Assembly (NCBI GenBank): GCA_029168955.1
Contig: JAPDOI010001751.1
Location: 1-64,000 of the forward strand
From: Aplectana chamaeleonis
Lineage: Eukaryota; Nematoda; Chromadorea; Rhabditida; Cosmocercidae
Direction: 5' to 3'
DNA: 64,000 bases
Under the pieces are notes generated by a model. It had not been told where the DNA came from, made no database searches, and worked only from the letters and a program-made list of their open reading frames with translations. A program made the translations under genes and the position numbers. Of this stretch, positions 11,156 through 21,999 are shown one piece after another. Position 1 is the stretch's first letter. Each line of letters begins with the position of its first letter.

Positions 11156-11605
11156 GCGATAGCACCCGGCCTGCTTCTGAACCTGGTGCTTCTCGCATTT
11201 TATCGGCATACTACGTGGAAGGCAGAAATCAGAAGAAAAGAAAAAACTAAAAATGAAGGGAGGAGGAGAACGAAAATAGCAAAATTGGGCCAAATTGAAA
11301 GCAATCCGCAATACTAAGCTAGGCTTTCGCGCGGGACCTCTGGATGGGTATTGATCGTTGAGAGCAGAGCACACTTGCGCACCAGTTGCAGAAGGAGGAA
11401 AGGGATAATTTCTCAATTCCCTTGTTTAGGTGTGTTGTTAAGGGGGTCAAGTACAAACATAAGGTCCGATTTTCTGTTCCACTTTTTCGGGTGATCACGA
11501 TCGGTTCTCGAATTTAATTGAAACTTTGCCTGGGTTGTTTTGTTTGAGGGGGTTCTGATCACGAATATAGTTAGGTTCGTGACTTGTTTTTTAAAGACGA
11601 AACAT

Positions 11606-11724
11606 TTGAATCTAACTCGCGGCTGGCGCGAGGGTTTAAATCTCACCGGCGGCTGGCTGGTAACTATTAGCCAGCCGCGGGTGAGATTTAAACCGCCCGC
11701 ACTAGCAGCGGGTTAGATTTAAGT
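11606..11724. repeat. Hairpin repeat with GGCTGGCT stem
   Basis: The core 11633-11694 is an almost perfect palindrome: GGTTTAAATCTCACC, GCGGCTGGCT, a short loop, then AGCCAGCCGC and GGTGAGATTTAAACC. Weaker outer arms (AATCTAACTCGC / GCGGGTTAGATT) extend the hairpin. Confidence 0.75.
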
Positions 11725-11784
11725 GTTTTTGAGAAACGAGTCACGGACCTAGCCACACACTCTACCACCTGCACTGTCGTTATC

Positions 11785-11945
11785 GGAAACAAATTCCAGT
11801 CCGCAGTTGCGAGTAACCGCTGTTCACCTAGCACGATGCTAATCATTCCGGGTTAAGGTCTTCCATGACCCCGTGGTCCCAACACGATTATCGTCGTGTT
11901 GCGTGTTGCAGCAGCGGCTGTCCGCAACTGCATACCGGAATTCTG
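11785..11945. mobile_element. MITE family N, copy 3
   Basis: The ends CCAGTCCGCAGTTGCG and CGCAACTGCATACCGGAATT are inverted. The centre has GACCCCGTGGTCCCAACACG. Confidence 0.6.
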
Positions 11946-12039
11946 CAATAGGGGCGGTACTCATAATTTTTTAAACGGTTTTATTAGTGATTTTTCTGTA
12001 AACTTTTTTTTCCCTCAAACATCTCACAAGGAAACTACT

Positions 12040-12270
12040 ATTGGTCAAACTGGCGATTCGGCCTGAAATGTTTTTTTATAGAATCACTTTTTGACGTAGA
12101 TTCCGAATATGACCTTCGCAGCTGCCTAGTATCACTCTGAAAAAAAATTATAGGCTATTTTTAATTATTTTCGTACCTATTGTAAAGAGCAGTAATCTTT
12201 TGAAAATCCGAAAACGAACTTCACAATCGTTTTTTGGCTCACAACAACCCTTCCAGGCAAAGTTTGGATT
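12040..12270 (+). repeat. Dispersed repeat family R, fragment
   Basis: Similar to 40610-40840: shared phrases include CCGAATATG, CTTCGCAGCTGC, CGTACCTATTGTA and GAAAATCCGAAAACG in the same order. Non-coding. Confidence 0.55.
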
Positions 12271-12346
12271 AAATCATATTTTCCCAACTTAGTGCCGAGT
12301 AATAGCGTTTTGGACTTCTACGGATTTTCGCTTGAACATTCAATTA

Positions 12347-14188
12347 CCGTATTTCCTCTTTTAGAAGTACATGTACTTCTAATACTCAGGCCCCTTTTTA
12401 TATGTACTTCTATTAGAGGTGTACTTCAAATAGAAGCTGTACTTCTAATTCTCAGCCCTCTCTTTTGGATGTACTTCTATTAGAGGTGTACTTCTAATAG
12501 AGGGTGTACTTCTATTATTCGGGGCAATTTTTTGAATTTCTTATGCTGAGCTGTTCGCATTTCTGGCAGAGATTTCCAGTATATAAACCGAGAAGTTGTA
12601 TGGATTTGAATTTCAGACCGCAACCCCGAAAACAGCCATTTAGGCCACGATCATACCTCCCGCGACCAGCGACAAAGCATATCAGCCATATCGATTTTCG
12701 GTCTATATTTATGACAAACATTGCGTCGCGTCGCTCGTCGCTGGAAGTATGGTCCCGGCCTTAGGCCCAGTCGAATTGGGCTTTCACAATCACTGATACC
12801 ATATTTTCAAAAACATTATTCACACGTTCTCCAAGTCAATTTCTTCCAAAAGTTTTATAAGTCTAGTATCAATTTTGTTGATACGTCCTTTATGGGAAAG
12901 AGAGGGACCAATCGGAATCGATTTGTTAGACTTGAAAACAATTTAACTGATCGCCTTTCGAGACGTCCAGAGCGATTGAAAAAGCGCGGTTCTTGAACGA
13001 CTTTATACCAGCTCTTCCAGAGGCGAGCTCTTTGCGTCCACAATCCACAGTATGTAAAGTCGTCCACTGATGGTTCCTGATTTCCTCGTTTCAGAAACAA
13101 TTCCTCTACATGAATGATCCAATCTTCATAACGCTGGGGAATCTTGGCTTCTTAAGGACAGTTAAAGGCAGCATATACGCTCAAAAAGGATATCAATTTT
13201 ATGGAATGAATCGAAGGTCTGAAGTTGTTAATGTTTAGAAATAACGAGAAAACCGAAAAAAAAAATCGTTTGAAATGAAGATATATCGGTTCGTTCTATA
13301 TTGGCTCGGAAGTGGACGAGTTGTACCGCATTGGCTGAAATAGCGGAGCTAGTGACAAATGTGTTGGGATAACGACGCTAATGTACTCGTACGGCCCTTT
13401 CTGGAATGCTTACGACGTTAGAAGCGTAAAAAATGAGCCAAAGTCATCGTAATCGAGCAGTGAATATTTGTATTGAGAGGCGGAGTCCGTATCGATGGGC
13501 GGAGAAAGGATGATTTTGTGACTCAATACGGCTCAAATACGGTCAATTTAACTCGTTTTTGGGGCTTCCAATTTCGTGAAGGCTTATCTAGGGCCCGTAC
13601 GACCCCCTTTTAATGTAGCTATCTCAACAACTTTGCGAGCGTGTATGCTGCCTTTAGAGTCAAAACACGTCAACTTTGAGTGATTAAAACCCAATCGAAT
13701 CGAAATTCTTGCAAATCACCTAAATGAACTCCATGCATTCGTCGTGAATAACACCAATATCAAGTCTCAGCTCTGTTTTTTCTTGGTCATTTAAGTTCGC
13801 TGAAGTTTGATCGGAGGTTATCCCATACAAGCAATCTTTCACCGAGAAAGGGGTGACCGGTAGTTTTTTTCTGTGAACATTTGAACCTCACAACATTAAA
13901 AAAAACATCTCGTGCAAACTGGTCTTTCTCAAATGCCGCATTCGCGTTGCCAAACACTCACCCGAGTACCGGGGGTCCATTCCAAAAAGAGGTGTACTTC
14001 TAAAAGAGGTGTACTACTTCAAATATAGGGTGTACTTGTAATACTCAGACCTCTATTCTACATGTTCTTCTAATAGAGGTGTACTTCAAATAGAGGGTGT
14101 ACTTCTAATACTCAGCCTTCCCTTTTAGGTGTACTTCTATTAGAGGTGTACTTCAAAAAGAGTTGTGCTTCTATTAGAGGAAATACGG
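12347..14188. mobile_element. TA-flanked 1.84-kb element with TAGAAGTACA subterminal repeats
   Basis: The terminal inverted repeat CCGTATTTCCTCT / AGAGGAAATACGG is flanked on both sides by TA, as in Tc1/mariner-like insertions. Behind each terminus lies a 150-200 bp tract of reiterated GTACTTCTATTAGAGGT and its variants (12356-12520 and 13990-14180). I found no transposase ORF, so the element is probably non-autonomous. It has been invaded by MITE M copy 4. Superfamily assignment rests only on the TA duplication. Confidence 0.65.
12642..12761. mobile_element. MITE family M, copy 4 (nested)
   Basis: 120 bp from AGGCCACGATCATACCTCC to GGAAGTATGGTCCCGGCCT with the family core ATCGATTTTCGGTCTAT. 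Nested in the 12347-14188 element, so it inserted later. Confidence 0.8.
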
Positions 14189-14194
14189 TATTTG

Positions 14195-14660
14195 GATTTA
14201 AGGTATTTTTGTCGTTTTGTCGTTTTCCGAAGTTTTCGGCTAAATTCGTTCAAGAGAAAAATTTGAAGACAAAATCGACTTTTGACGATTTCCAGAATGT
14301 CACGACAGGTGTGGCTCAAATCGTCCCTTTAGGTTTTATTCTGGGGTGCTCAACACGAATCTGGAGTCTGTTCATTGGTTTTGTCGGATGACGGTGGGTG
14401 TACGGTAGTTTGGTCAAAGTCTCAGACTCTTTGATTCAAAAATTATATGCGGGGGTTATTTGGTGAGCTGAATACGAATTCGATGTCCATTCGTCGATTT
14501 TCGATTTACTAAGGTAGGTTTGCCCTTAAATAGCATGGTACTCACCGTAACCTGCAGTAAAACTCTCGACAAAAGAACCCCAGATTCGTGTTCACTACCC
14601 CAGATTACTCCTATACACACGTTTTTAGCAGAATCCGGATATTTATTTCGAAACACTCTA
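14195..14660 (+). repeat. Dispersed repeat family R
   Basis: Contains GGGGTGCTCAACACGAATCT, a GACGGTGGGTGTACGGTAG phrase and GTTATTTGGTGAGCTGAATA. The same series appears at 37000-37170 and 41000-41240. No conserved reading frame across copies, so non-coding. Confidence 0.55.
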
Positions 14661-14724
14661 AAAGTTGTCTGATGCCCTTACCTTCTCTCGAAGCTTTACA
14701 AACACTAATAACTTCTCAGGCAAT

Positions 14725-15420
14725 AGGTGCGGACTGTCCGCTGGCAATCAAGGCCTCTGCGGGCGGTACGCCAGCAAGTTGCGGGCGGATCGCTGCCCAT
14801 CGTGGCCTCGCCGGGCGGATCGCTGCTCCTCGTTGTCTCCGCGGGCGGATCGCTGCGTTTTGACGGGCGGATAGCGGCACCTGGGAAAATTGATCAAGCT
14901 TAAGCTATGAGATGCAGCGATCCGCCCGCAACCTGCCAGCGAGCCGCCCGCCAGGGCTTCGGTAGCCAGCGATCCGCCCGCTCAAATTTTACACGGTGAA
15001 ACTTGTCAATCATTGACGAGTCCTTTTCTGGTATCAGTATCACGCGCAGAGTGAGCAGACTGAAGGGTATAAAAGGCGTTCCATCGCACTGAATGCTCAC
15101 TCGGCATTTTGATTCCGATCCTGGAACCTTCTTCCTTCAAAAGGAAAAGGACTTCAAGTCACCTTTGAAGGATCACTTAGAAGTCGGAGAATAATTTTTG
15201 GCTGCTGAAGGGATGGTCCCCACGGCAGGAGGGGGGATTGGTCCCGCACTCGGAGACCGTGGTGGGAACCATCGGATTAACCCACATGTGGCATCGGGGG
15301 CGGATCGCTGGCTAGTGGCGGGCGGATCGCTGGCCAGTGGAGGGCGGATCGCTGGCTACTGGCGGGCGGATGGCGGGGGGATGTTGATCCGCCCGCCAAA
15401 ACCCAGCGATCCGCCCGGAG
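14725..15420. repeat. Bidirectional cluster of GCGGGCGGATCGCTGG motifs
   Basis: About a dozen copies of the motif, several degenerate: direct at 14755-14870, inverted at 14918-14983, direct again at 15297-15375 and inverted at 15390-15418. The intervening 14985-15290 holds a TATA-like GGGTATAAAAGGCG at 15066-15079 but no convincing transcript. CpG content is far above the neighbourhood. Confidence 0.7.
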
Positions 15421-15429
15421 CCGGTCTAG

Positions 15430-16065
15430 GCAGCTGCGATGAGCATATTCGGACTTTACGTCCGAAAATGGTTCTAGAAAGTGTGATTCATTTGGAATGG
15501 CCAGTGTGACCCAACGGAGTTCCTTTGTCAGTGAAGTAATTTAGGGCGCTGATTGTGAGCACGAATATAACGTCCGTTTGCAGTCTTCCGGATGATTACG
15601 GCAGGCTGTTGAGATGGGCTTCTACGAGAGCACAGAATTCCGCGAATCAGCAAACACGGTTGTATGTGTAGTTCTGACGACCCGTTTTGATTATTCACCT
15701 GAGCGTCTGAAATGTGGAATAATTTTTGGACAACTTTTGAGTTTCTATTTTTGTCCACTGTAATTCGTCAACACGGTCCAAAATCGGTCTAAAACGGAAG
15801 CAGTTGATTTTGAGGCCACAAATGTTGCTCTCTACAGTATTGTGAACAAACCCGCCGAAAGTTTAGAAAAAAATCAGCTGGAAATTATCTTATTATATAC
15901 AGCCGGTGGAAGCCGGCTGACGCTAGCAGTGCACAGCTGTGCCTTGACTAATGAGCTGATGAATGCTACAGCATCACATCAGTATGTAGCTATGCCATAC
16001 CTTATCAAAAAAAACATAACCCGATCCGTGCTGGAAACATCAGTTAATCGCTATTGAGGTGGAAA
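15430..16065. other. No supported gene
   Basis: Short ORFs only (for example 15842-16057) without domain, signal peptide or splice support. Confidence 0.4.
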
Positions 16066-17017
16066 TACAATACCCGCGCTAAGATTTGTAAAAACAGGGA
16101 GCATCTGGCAAACTTGGCAAAAAAAAACGTCCGATGCATGCAACATTTTGAATGAAGACTCACTCGAATTCTGAAAACGTTATCATATTCACAGATCAAA
16201 TTGCTACCTAAATATGTGACTTGTGTGCCGGAGTTCTCTAGAAGCGCTTTGTTTTTAAAGGAAATAATATTTGCAATCGTTTTTCATTAACGTCGCGCGC
16301 GGCGAATGCGGCGAAACTTCGAGCAGTAATTGTACAAGTAATGGAAGAACAATCTGTATGCTTCCTTCATAAATCAGGTGAAGGTGGGAGAATCTCAAGG
16401 TTTGTTTGAATTGATTTTTCAAAATCCTTCATTATACACGCTTGAGAACTACCTGAAAAGTCGGGGTTGTGTTGCGAAAACCCCGGACTCGCAAATAAAG
16501 GGTTTTGAAAATCCAACCTAAACAAACCTTGAGATTCTCTCACCTGCATCTAATTCATGAAGAAAGCATTAAGATGGCTCTTCCCTTATCTTCTATATAA
16601 CGTCGTAATTCACCCCATTCGAGGCGCGAGCGTCGCCCGCGACGCCTCGGCCTCTGGCTGCCCTACGCTCTCTCACTGTTTCTAACCTGCTGTCCACACC
16701 AGCACGCGTAGGAACCAAGTGAATTTCGCCGTTTTATAGTCTGTACTTGTACAAATACTGCTCAAAGATTCGGCGCACTTCGCCGCGCGCGACGTTTTTG
16801 AAAAGCGATTGCAATTCCTATTTCCTTCAAAAACAAAGCGCTTTTAGAAGAACTTAGGCACACAAGTCACATATTTAGGTAGCAATTTGATCTGTGAATA
16901 TGATAACGTTTTCAGAATTCAAAAAAGTCTTCATTCAAAAAAGTTACAAGCATCGGACATTTTTGCCAGGTTTGCCAGATGCTCCCCGTTTTTACAAAAC
17001 TTATCGCGGGTATTGTA
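16066..17017. mobile_element. 952-bp foldback element with nested insertions
   Basis: Starts TACAATACCCGCG and ends CGCGGGTATTGTA, so TA may be the target duplication. Arms of about 270 bp match in inverse order, with shared segments CTACCTAAATATGTGACTTG, GAGCATCTGGCAAAC and CGTCGCGCGCGGCGAA. The interior carries a second hairpin (16385-16555, GAATCTCAAGGTTTGTTT and its complement) and repeat B copy 2. No transposase. Confidence 0.75.
16596..16748 (+). repeat. Dispersed repeat B, copy 2
   Basis: Matches 5139-5283 from ATATAACGTCGTAATTCACC to GCCGTTTTATAGTCTGTAC. It lies inside the 16066-17017 foldback, close to its axis. Confidence 0.7.
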
Positions 17018-17880
17018 CTAAGCTAGCATCCAAGGTTACTCAGGCAATGGGGCGAATTTATCGCGCACAGAAATTGACGAATAAATGGAATTCGAACGCT
17101 GACATTGTTGCGGTGATTCCGCTTTATCCGACTGTCTCGTATGTGCTCCAGCTCAGGCGCTGCAATATAGCTGGAGTGCTTTGGCTTATGAGCGGCACGA
17201 AGTTCCCGAATGAGTAGAAACGACCCACCTAGACCCAGAGCTCCTGTGGGACGAATTTCGTGAAAACATTCTCTTAGACCTGAAAGGAAAGCCACATCTC
17301 TAACCATAAACCTCTATCGCTATGGGCCAACCTCCAATTACATTAGGTCGTCTTTGGTAGCTGAGAATAGCATGGAAATTGCGATACCGAAATTATTTGG
17401 TCAAGAGTCGTTTACACTCCCGCCGTAGAGCGGCGCGGCGAAGTGCATGCCTATGATATCGATCGTGCCGAGCTGCATGATCAATATTATAGCATTCAAC
17501 ATTGTCGCGTCAGTGGTGTTTTGATCGCGCGCGAGGATCAACCGCCGCGAAACCGTCCATTCCATAGACTGAATTCCAAAAACAGGCCGTATGTGTATGT
17601 TTCCACAGGCAAATCATCATCGAAATCAGCTTCTCGATAATGGATTTATATGTATATGTATATTTATGTACGCGGGTGTGTATACAAGTCTGTTGGTACC
17701 TGCTCGTTGGTGCCCCTGCTTCTACTGAACCCAGCAGACGTTTGAGTGTACACAGGGAACGTTCGAGCGATATAACGTGCACAACTATATCGCGAAAGTA
17801 TCCCGCACATTGCATAAAGGTGTTGCCGTCCGGCACACTAAGGCCTCTGGTCCATAACACCTTAAGATCCGTACCTAGGG
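17018..17880. other. No supported gene
   Basis: ORFs at 17023-17307 and 17510-17920 (minus) have no recognised domain. The interval may include the decayed 5' region of the RTE-like fragment that follows. Confidence 0.35.
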
Positions 17881-17883
17881 AGT

Positions 17884-18000
17884 TTATGGAGTCTTTGGCC
17901 ACAAGCCACAATGTCGCCACCCTGAATTGCCGGTCATTGTCGAGTGATATCTTCTTGGTGCATGATCTGTTCCTTATGTGCTGCTCAATGTCGTTAGAAC
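17884..18000 (+). pseudogene. Possible RTE-type LINE endonuclease N-terminus, fragment
   Basis: The plus-strand frame contains VATLNCRSLSSD, the kind of motif that opens the AP-endonuclease domain of RTE-clade LINEs. The similarity fades within about 40 residues and no downstream endonuclease or RT is present. I treat it as a short relic from family knowledge, not from alignment. Confidence 0.35.
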
Positions 18001-18019
18001 AACGGTTATTTAAATTATG

Positions 18020-18900
18020 ATTTGCTTATTCTTGGAATTTTCTCACCCTCTTTTCAACCGCTCTGGTTCGACTTAATTTAACGTCCTTTTCGGAAGATTA
18101 CGACTTTGTCTGTATGAGGAATGAAGCGATCGCTTATTTAAACAATAGCCCACTTTCGGTTCGAAATACAATGGGAAAACTATACGGATGAAGTGAATCT
18201 TTGGCGATCTAGAGTTCTTTGTGGTCTTCTTGAATTGTCTACTTTTGGAGAGAGAGAAAAGCCTGTTGACCATGTAATCCACTGTTCTTATTGAATGTGG
18301 TTCTGTGGTGAAAGTCTGCAGGTGAAAGACAGCGGTTCTATGGTAAGCACCCTCAGCATGCGCAAAGGAGACGCCTATGGATTTTTTCTTTAGCGCAACG
18401 GGCTGAACATACAGTCTCATCTGCAATTCTAGTTTATTCGACGGATTGTGTGATTGTGATCTCGGCTAAAAAACGTAAAAACGAAGATATAGCTTAGGTT
18501 GCTAACATGAGTCCGGGCGCAGTAAGCAGCGGAGCGGTCTTAATGGCAAAATATAACAGTGATAAGGAGATTTTGACCTGATAAGCCCAATAAGCCTTGC
18601 TTCGACCGGCTCAAAACGAGCGGCCTAGGCTATATACATCACCTTAAATAATAAAATTTCTCTTGGATTTTGTGGAACATTTTCACATTATGAATTGGAT
18701 CACGAAATGCTAAACATTTCGGCTTTCTGAAAATTCAAAGCGAAGCAATTTAAAGAGAGTTGTTATAGAAAGAAGCTTTAATTGCCTTGTTTGGCGATTT
18801 CTCCAATATTTCCCCTTGATGGCAGCTGAACTTACTTGAATGTCTTAAGTAACTTACATTTATATTACATGCAACATAAATTTATAATATATGTAACTCA
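18020..18900. other. No supported gene
   Basis: Contains a 117-codon minus-strand ORF (18073-18426) without recognisable features. The AT-rich 18840-18900 stretch belongs to the repeat that resumes at 19433, interrupted by the next element. Confidence 0.4.
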
Positions 18901-18902
18901 AA

Positions 18903-19432
18903 GGCAGTGGTCGCAATCAAATATGCTTGTTTTCCTCTCTAAATCTTTTTCCGGGTTTTGAGTTGCAGGACATATAAGAAAAAATCGCGAAAAAACCGCT
19001 GTTTTGGGCCAAATTTGAAGCCTGAATTTTGTTGTCTTTTGATGGTGGACGAGCCCACTCCACATCATCGGCATCGATGATCTGCAGTATCAAGAACATC
19101 AACTGGCTTGAAATTGAATTTCAATATGTTCATGTACTCATCTAGTCGAAGACATTGTCCGGAGCGCCTGCTTTCATTGTTCAACTGTTTTTAGTCGGTA
19201 AATTTGCATTCATTTCTTCCTCTGAATAGCGATGATTTTTGACTGCTCGGCATGAGACTGCGATCTTTTTTGACGGCGCTGTGCACGTGTGCACGAACTG
19301 GCATCTTTTGGCCCTAAAAACTCTAAATCTAGCCCATTTTCACCCTTCTACCTTCCTAGTTTTTCAGCTGTTTTGAACCGAAGCTGATTTATGTAGTTTT
19401 TTCGATGACGTTTTTCATCGTGACCCCTGCCT
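18903..19432. mobile_element. MITE family A, copy 1
   Basis: 530 bp from GGCAGTGGTCGCAATCAAAT to TTTTTCATCGTGACCCCTGC. The ends are imperfect inverted repeats (CAGTGGTCGC / GTGACCCCTG). A close relative of the same length is at 57563-58093, and a truncated one starts at 46122. It splits an AT-rich repeat. No transposase ORF. Confidence 0.65.
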
Positions 19433-19995
19433 TCAAATTTATAATAGATGGAAGTGACACTTATGTCACATCTAACATACATTTATATTTTCACCATGGG
19501 CGGCCATCACGTGACGCAGACGACACGCGAAGCAGAGAGCGCGTCCCAGACCACACACTACGCTAAAAATGCTGTGCGGGGCTTTACCTGCTGGTGTGGA
19601 GTCAAGAACCTCGAACTTGTGTAATGGAACCAACAGAAACGCCAGTCGTAAGTCTGACCCCTCGAGTGCGTCGTACACCCCCTTGGAAATATCTTGACCG
19701 ATTTAAGTTACTTGCGACTTACACTGTGCCATTTAAGTTACATTTAACATATCGGAGGCCCATTGCACGCAGTGTCTCCTCAGAAATCGAAAACAAGTTA
19801 TTTGTAACATATCTAAGCTGGTGTAAGTTAGTTGCGACTTATCTCAAGTCATTTAAGCTACATGCAACATATCGACTGGAAACCGCGTGCAATGCACCTC
19901 CGATATGCTACATGGTAGAATAAAAGTCGCAAGTTACTTACATCGGCTTAAATATGTTACAGGTAACTTGTTTTCGTGCTTTCATGTTACAAGCA
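19433..19995. repeat. Reiterated ACTTGCGACTTA / TAAGTTACATTTAACATAT repeat
   Basis: Several direct and inverted copies of phrases such as GTTACTTGCGACTTA and CATTTAAGTTACATTTAACA are separated by 40-100 bp. The same AT-rich phrases occur at 18846-18900, left of the inserted MITE. Non-coding. Confidence 0.55.
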
Positions 19996-19999
19996 ACTT

Positions 20000-20465
20000 G
20001 TTTTCATTTTTCTGAGTTGTACAGGTGCCTTTCGGAGCCTTATGAAGAATATTATTCACGTTTTGTCTAATACTTGAACGATTCGGCATGTACTATCTCG
20101 AATTATTAGTTATCGGACATCCATCTAATAACTTATACACCATGCAGACATCATTCAGCCGTCGGCGAAATTTTAAGAATCGAAGTTTTACCTTGCTATT
20201 CCCCACACCCACACTCGATGTTCTGTCGTAAACCTGGACTCAAGATCTTAAAAAATACTTTGCGCGTGATCGTTCTTGATTTTCTTCAGCTGCAAAACAC
20301 CTTTTCTTCTATTCGATGAGAAAACTGATTTTCCACTTTCCGAAAATGGTGTGACATAAGTTATCTATGCCTTTATCAACTTATTTCTATCACGCATAGA
20401 CGCTTGTGAATAAGATAAGTCCTCCACAGAGTGGGACCGACTCAGATCAGGACATTGCATTTATA
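20000..20465. other. No gene; 3' flank of glycine-rich gene 2
   Basis: AT-rich sequence with no supported feature. Confidence 0.4.
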
Positions 20466-20468
20466 GAC

Positions 20469-20474
20469 TTTATT
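20469..20474 (-). terminator. Polyadenylation signal, glycine-rich gene 2
   Basis: AATAAA on the minus strand, 58 nt beyond the stop. It is preceded by TTTTTGTACAAATTGCACCG, similar to the 3' ends of genes 1 and 3. Confidence 0.7.
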
Positions 20475-20531
20475 CGGTGCAATTTGTACAAAAACGCGTG
20501 AAGTCATGGTTTCGTCTTTTATATCAATAAC

Positions 20532-21042
20532 TTATTTCCGATAGCCAAGTCCATAGTTACCGTATCCACCATAGCCGCCATATCCGAGACCACAGCCGAT
20601 TCCGCCGTATCCGCCATATCCACCGAATCCTCCGAGACCGCCGTATCCACCGTAGCCACCGTATCCGAGACCGCAACCAAGACCACCCATGCCGCCATAT
20701 CCTCCATACCCGCCATATCCACCCAGTCCACCCTGAAACGTGTAAGGGTTGCGGGGTACTGAGCTCGAAAGTAAATGTTTGTTTTGTCAAATGCGACTCA
20801 CGAGTAACTGAGCTTCTGTGGTGGTTATGGAGATTCCCAGAATGAGGAGAGCCGCGATGATGACACTGAAATATTCTTTTGTTTTTAGAATAAGATGAAC
20901 AGATTTTCTTTAGTTTTAAGTTAGGTTCAACGTGAATGTGGGCTTGGGAAATCGAGGAGCTGGTCCACCGATCGTTTCAAAGAAGCGGCTTCCCTATTTG
21001 AATGACGCAAAAGGCACAAACTCACAGTGATGAGGAAGACAT
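20532..21042 (-). CDS. Secreted glycine-rich (GGYGGYG) peptide, gene 2
   Basis: Exons 21026-21042 (17 nt), 20802-20865 (64 nt) and 20532-20732 (201 nt) join in phase to give 93 residues. The signal peptide MSSSSLVIIAALLILG is followed by ISITTTEA, with likely cleavage before QLL. The mature chain is GGYGGYG/GGLGGYG repeats with two cysteines in GCGLGYG and GIGCGLGYG contexts, ending NYGLGYRK. It is richer in tyrosine than genes 1 and 3, and the two cysteines are absent from them. YGGYG-rich peptides are typical of nematode NLP-type epidermal antimicrobial peptides and related structural proteins; which role applies is not decided by sequence. Exon sizes, donors (GTGAG) and promoter match the paralogues. 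Confidence 0.82.
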
Positions 21043-21088
21043 GTTTGTGAAGGCACTGTAATGCTCTTTCCTTGCGGTGAAGTCGTGG

Positions 21089-21096
21089 TTTATATA
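21089..21096 (-). promoter_or_regulatory. TATA box, glycine-rich gene 2
   Basis: TATATAAA on the minus strand, 47 nt upstream of the ATG. Confidence 0.75.
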
Positions 21097-21186
21097 GTTT
21101 GTGTGATTTGAAACACGTGCACTTTTTGCAGCACCACTAGACTATCTTCATCCTTATCGAAAAACTCCGGTATTTGCCCAGACAGA

Positions 21187-21271
21187 GGTTTTTGTAGTGT
21201 CAGCGGGGTGAAGTGGGGATAGGATTACGCATTTTTTCAAGTCGATCGCTTGCTGCGGACCAGTTTGCAGG
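21187..21271 (-). promoter_or_regulatory. Conserved upstream promoter block, gene 2
   Basis: Carries GGTTTTTGTAGTGTCAGC, GATAGGATTACGCATTTTT (GATA core 21218-21227) and CTGCGGACCAGTTTGCAG at the same distances as in genes 1 and 3. The TGATGTCA site of the other two is altered to TAGTGTCA. Confidence 0.65.
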
Positions 21272-21890
21272 GTTGCCATTTGTTCGTAGAATTTTTAGCC
21301 AGAGCTCTAGTTTGGTCCTCACACAGTCAACTGTGATTCACTAGAAAATTTCCATTGTTCACTCTCGACCAATTTTATAGTTCAGAGGATATTTTCGCCT
21401 TTATTTTATGATGCACTCTCATTTCGTTTCACATCGAATTGACAACTTTCAGCCGAATTGAACACCCTAGAGAACCCCCTTCATTCTTGAATGGTCCACC
21501 AATTTGTTTCAGACGCCAAAGGATCTAGTCAATAGGAAGGTTCAAATTACCTATTAGGTAGATGGAGATGAGGTCATTCCGAAAATCATATAGAAAAGCT
21601 TAATCTGTTCACAGTGCAAAATCTAACTCGGAGAAATTTTGAGAATTTTTAAGTCTTTTCAGAGTCGATTGCAAGAAATCATGATTTTCGATGTGAATCG
21701 TTTCTATGAACGGAGTTAAATGGGTTTTTAGCGCTTCACTGGAAGACCCATCATAACGTGTAATCCTGAGTATTCTCCGCCTCCTCAGATGCAACGATGT
21801 GATGTTTACTCCAGGAATCATCCTATAGTGTGTTGCAACGCCGTAATATGTTGCTATGATGAACGAGGCGGCGTGCCGTCATATACGAAG
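21272..21890. other. No supported gene
   Basis: A 70-codon minus-strand ORF (21609-21821) has no recognised features. Confidence 0.4.
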
Positions 21891-21904
21891 TCAGAGCCAC
21901 ACCA

Positions 21905-21980
21905 GCCGTGGACGGTTGGCGCAGAGACAGTGAGCTGCAGCAAGGAATGAGGTCGCGGGCTCGAATCCTTGCCCCACTCG
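21905..21980 (+). repeat. tRNA-like segment, possible SINE or tRNA pseudogene
   Basis: Has an A-box-like GTTGGCGCAGAGAC and a B-box-like GGGCTCGAATCCTTGCCCC about 40 nt apart, the internal pol III promoter layout. The T-arm stem pairs poorly and I could not fold a full cloverleaf, so a functional tRNA is unlikely. Confidence 0.35.
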
Positions 21981-21999
21981 TAGTTTTTGCATTCGATTA

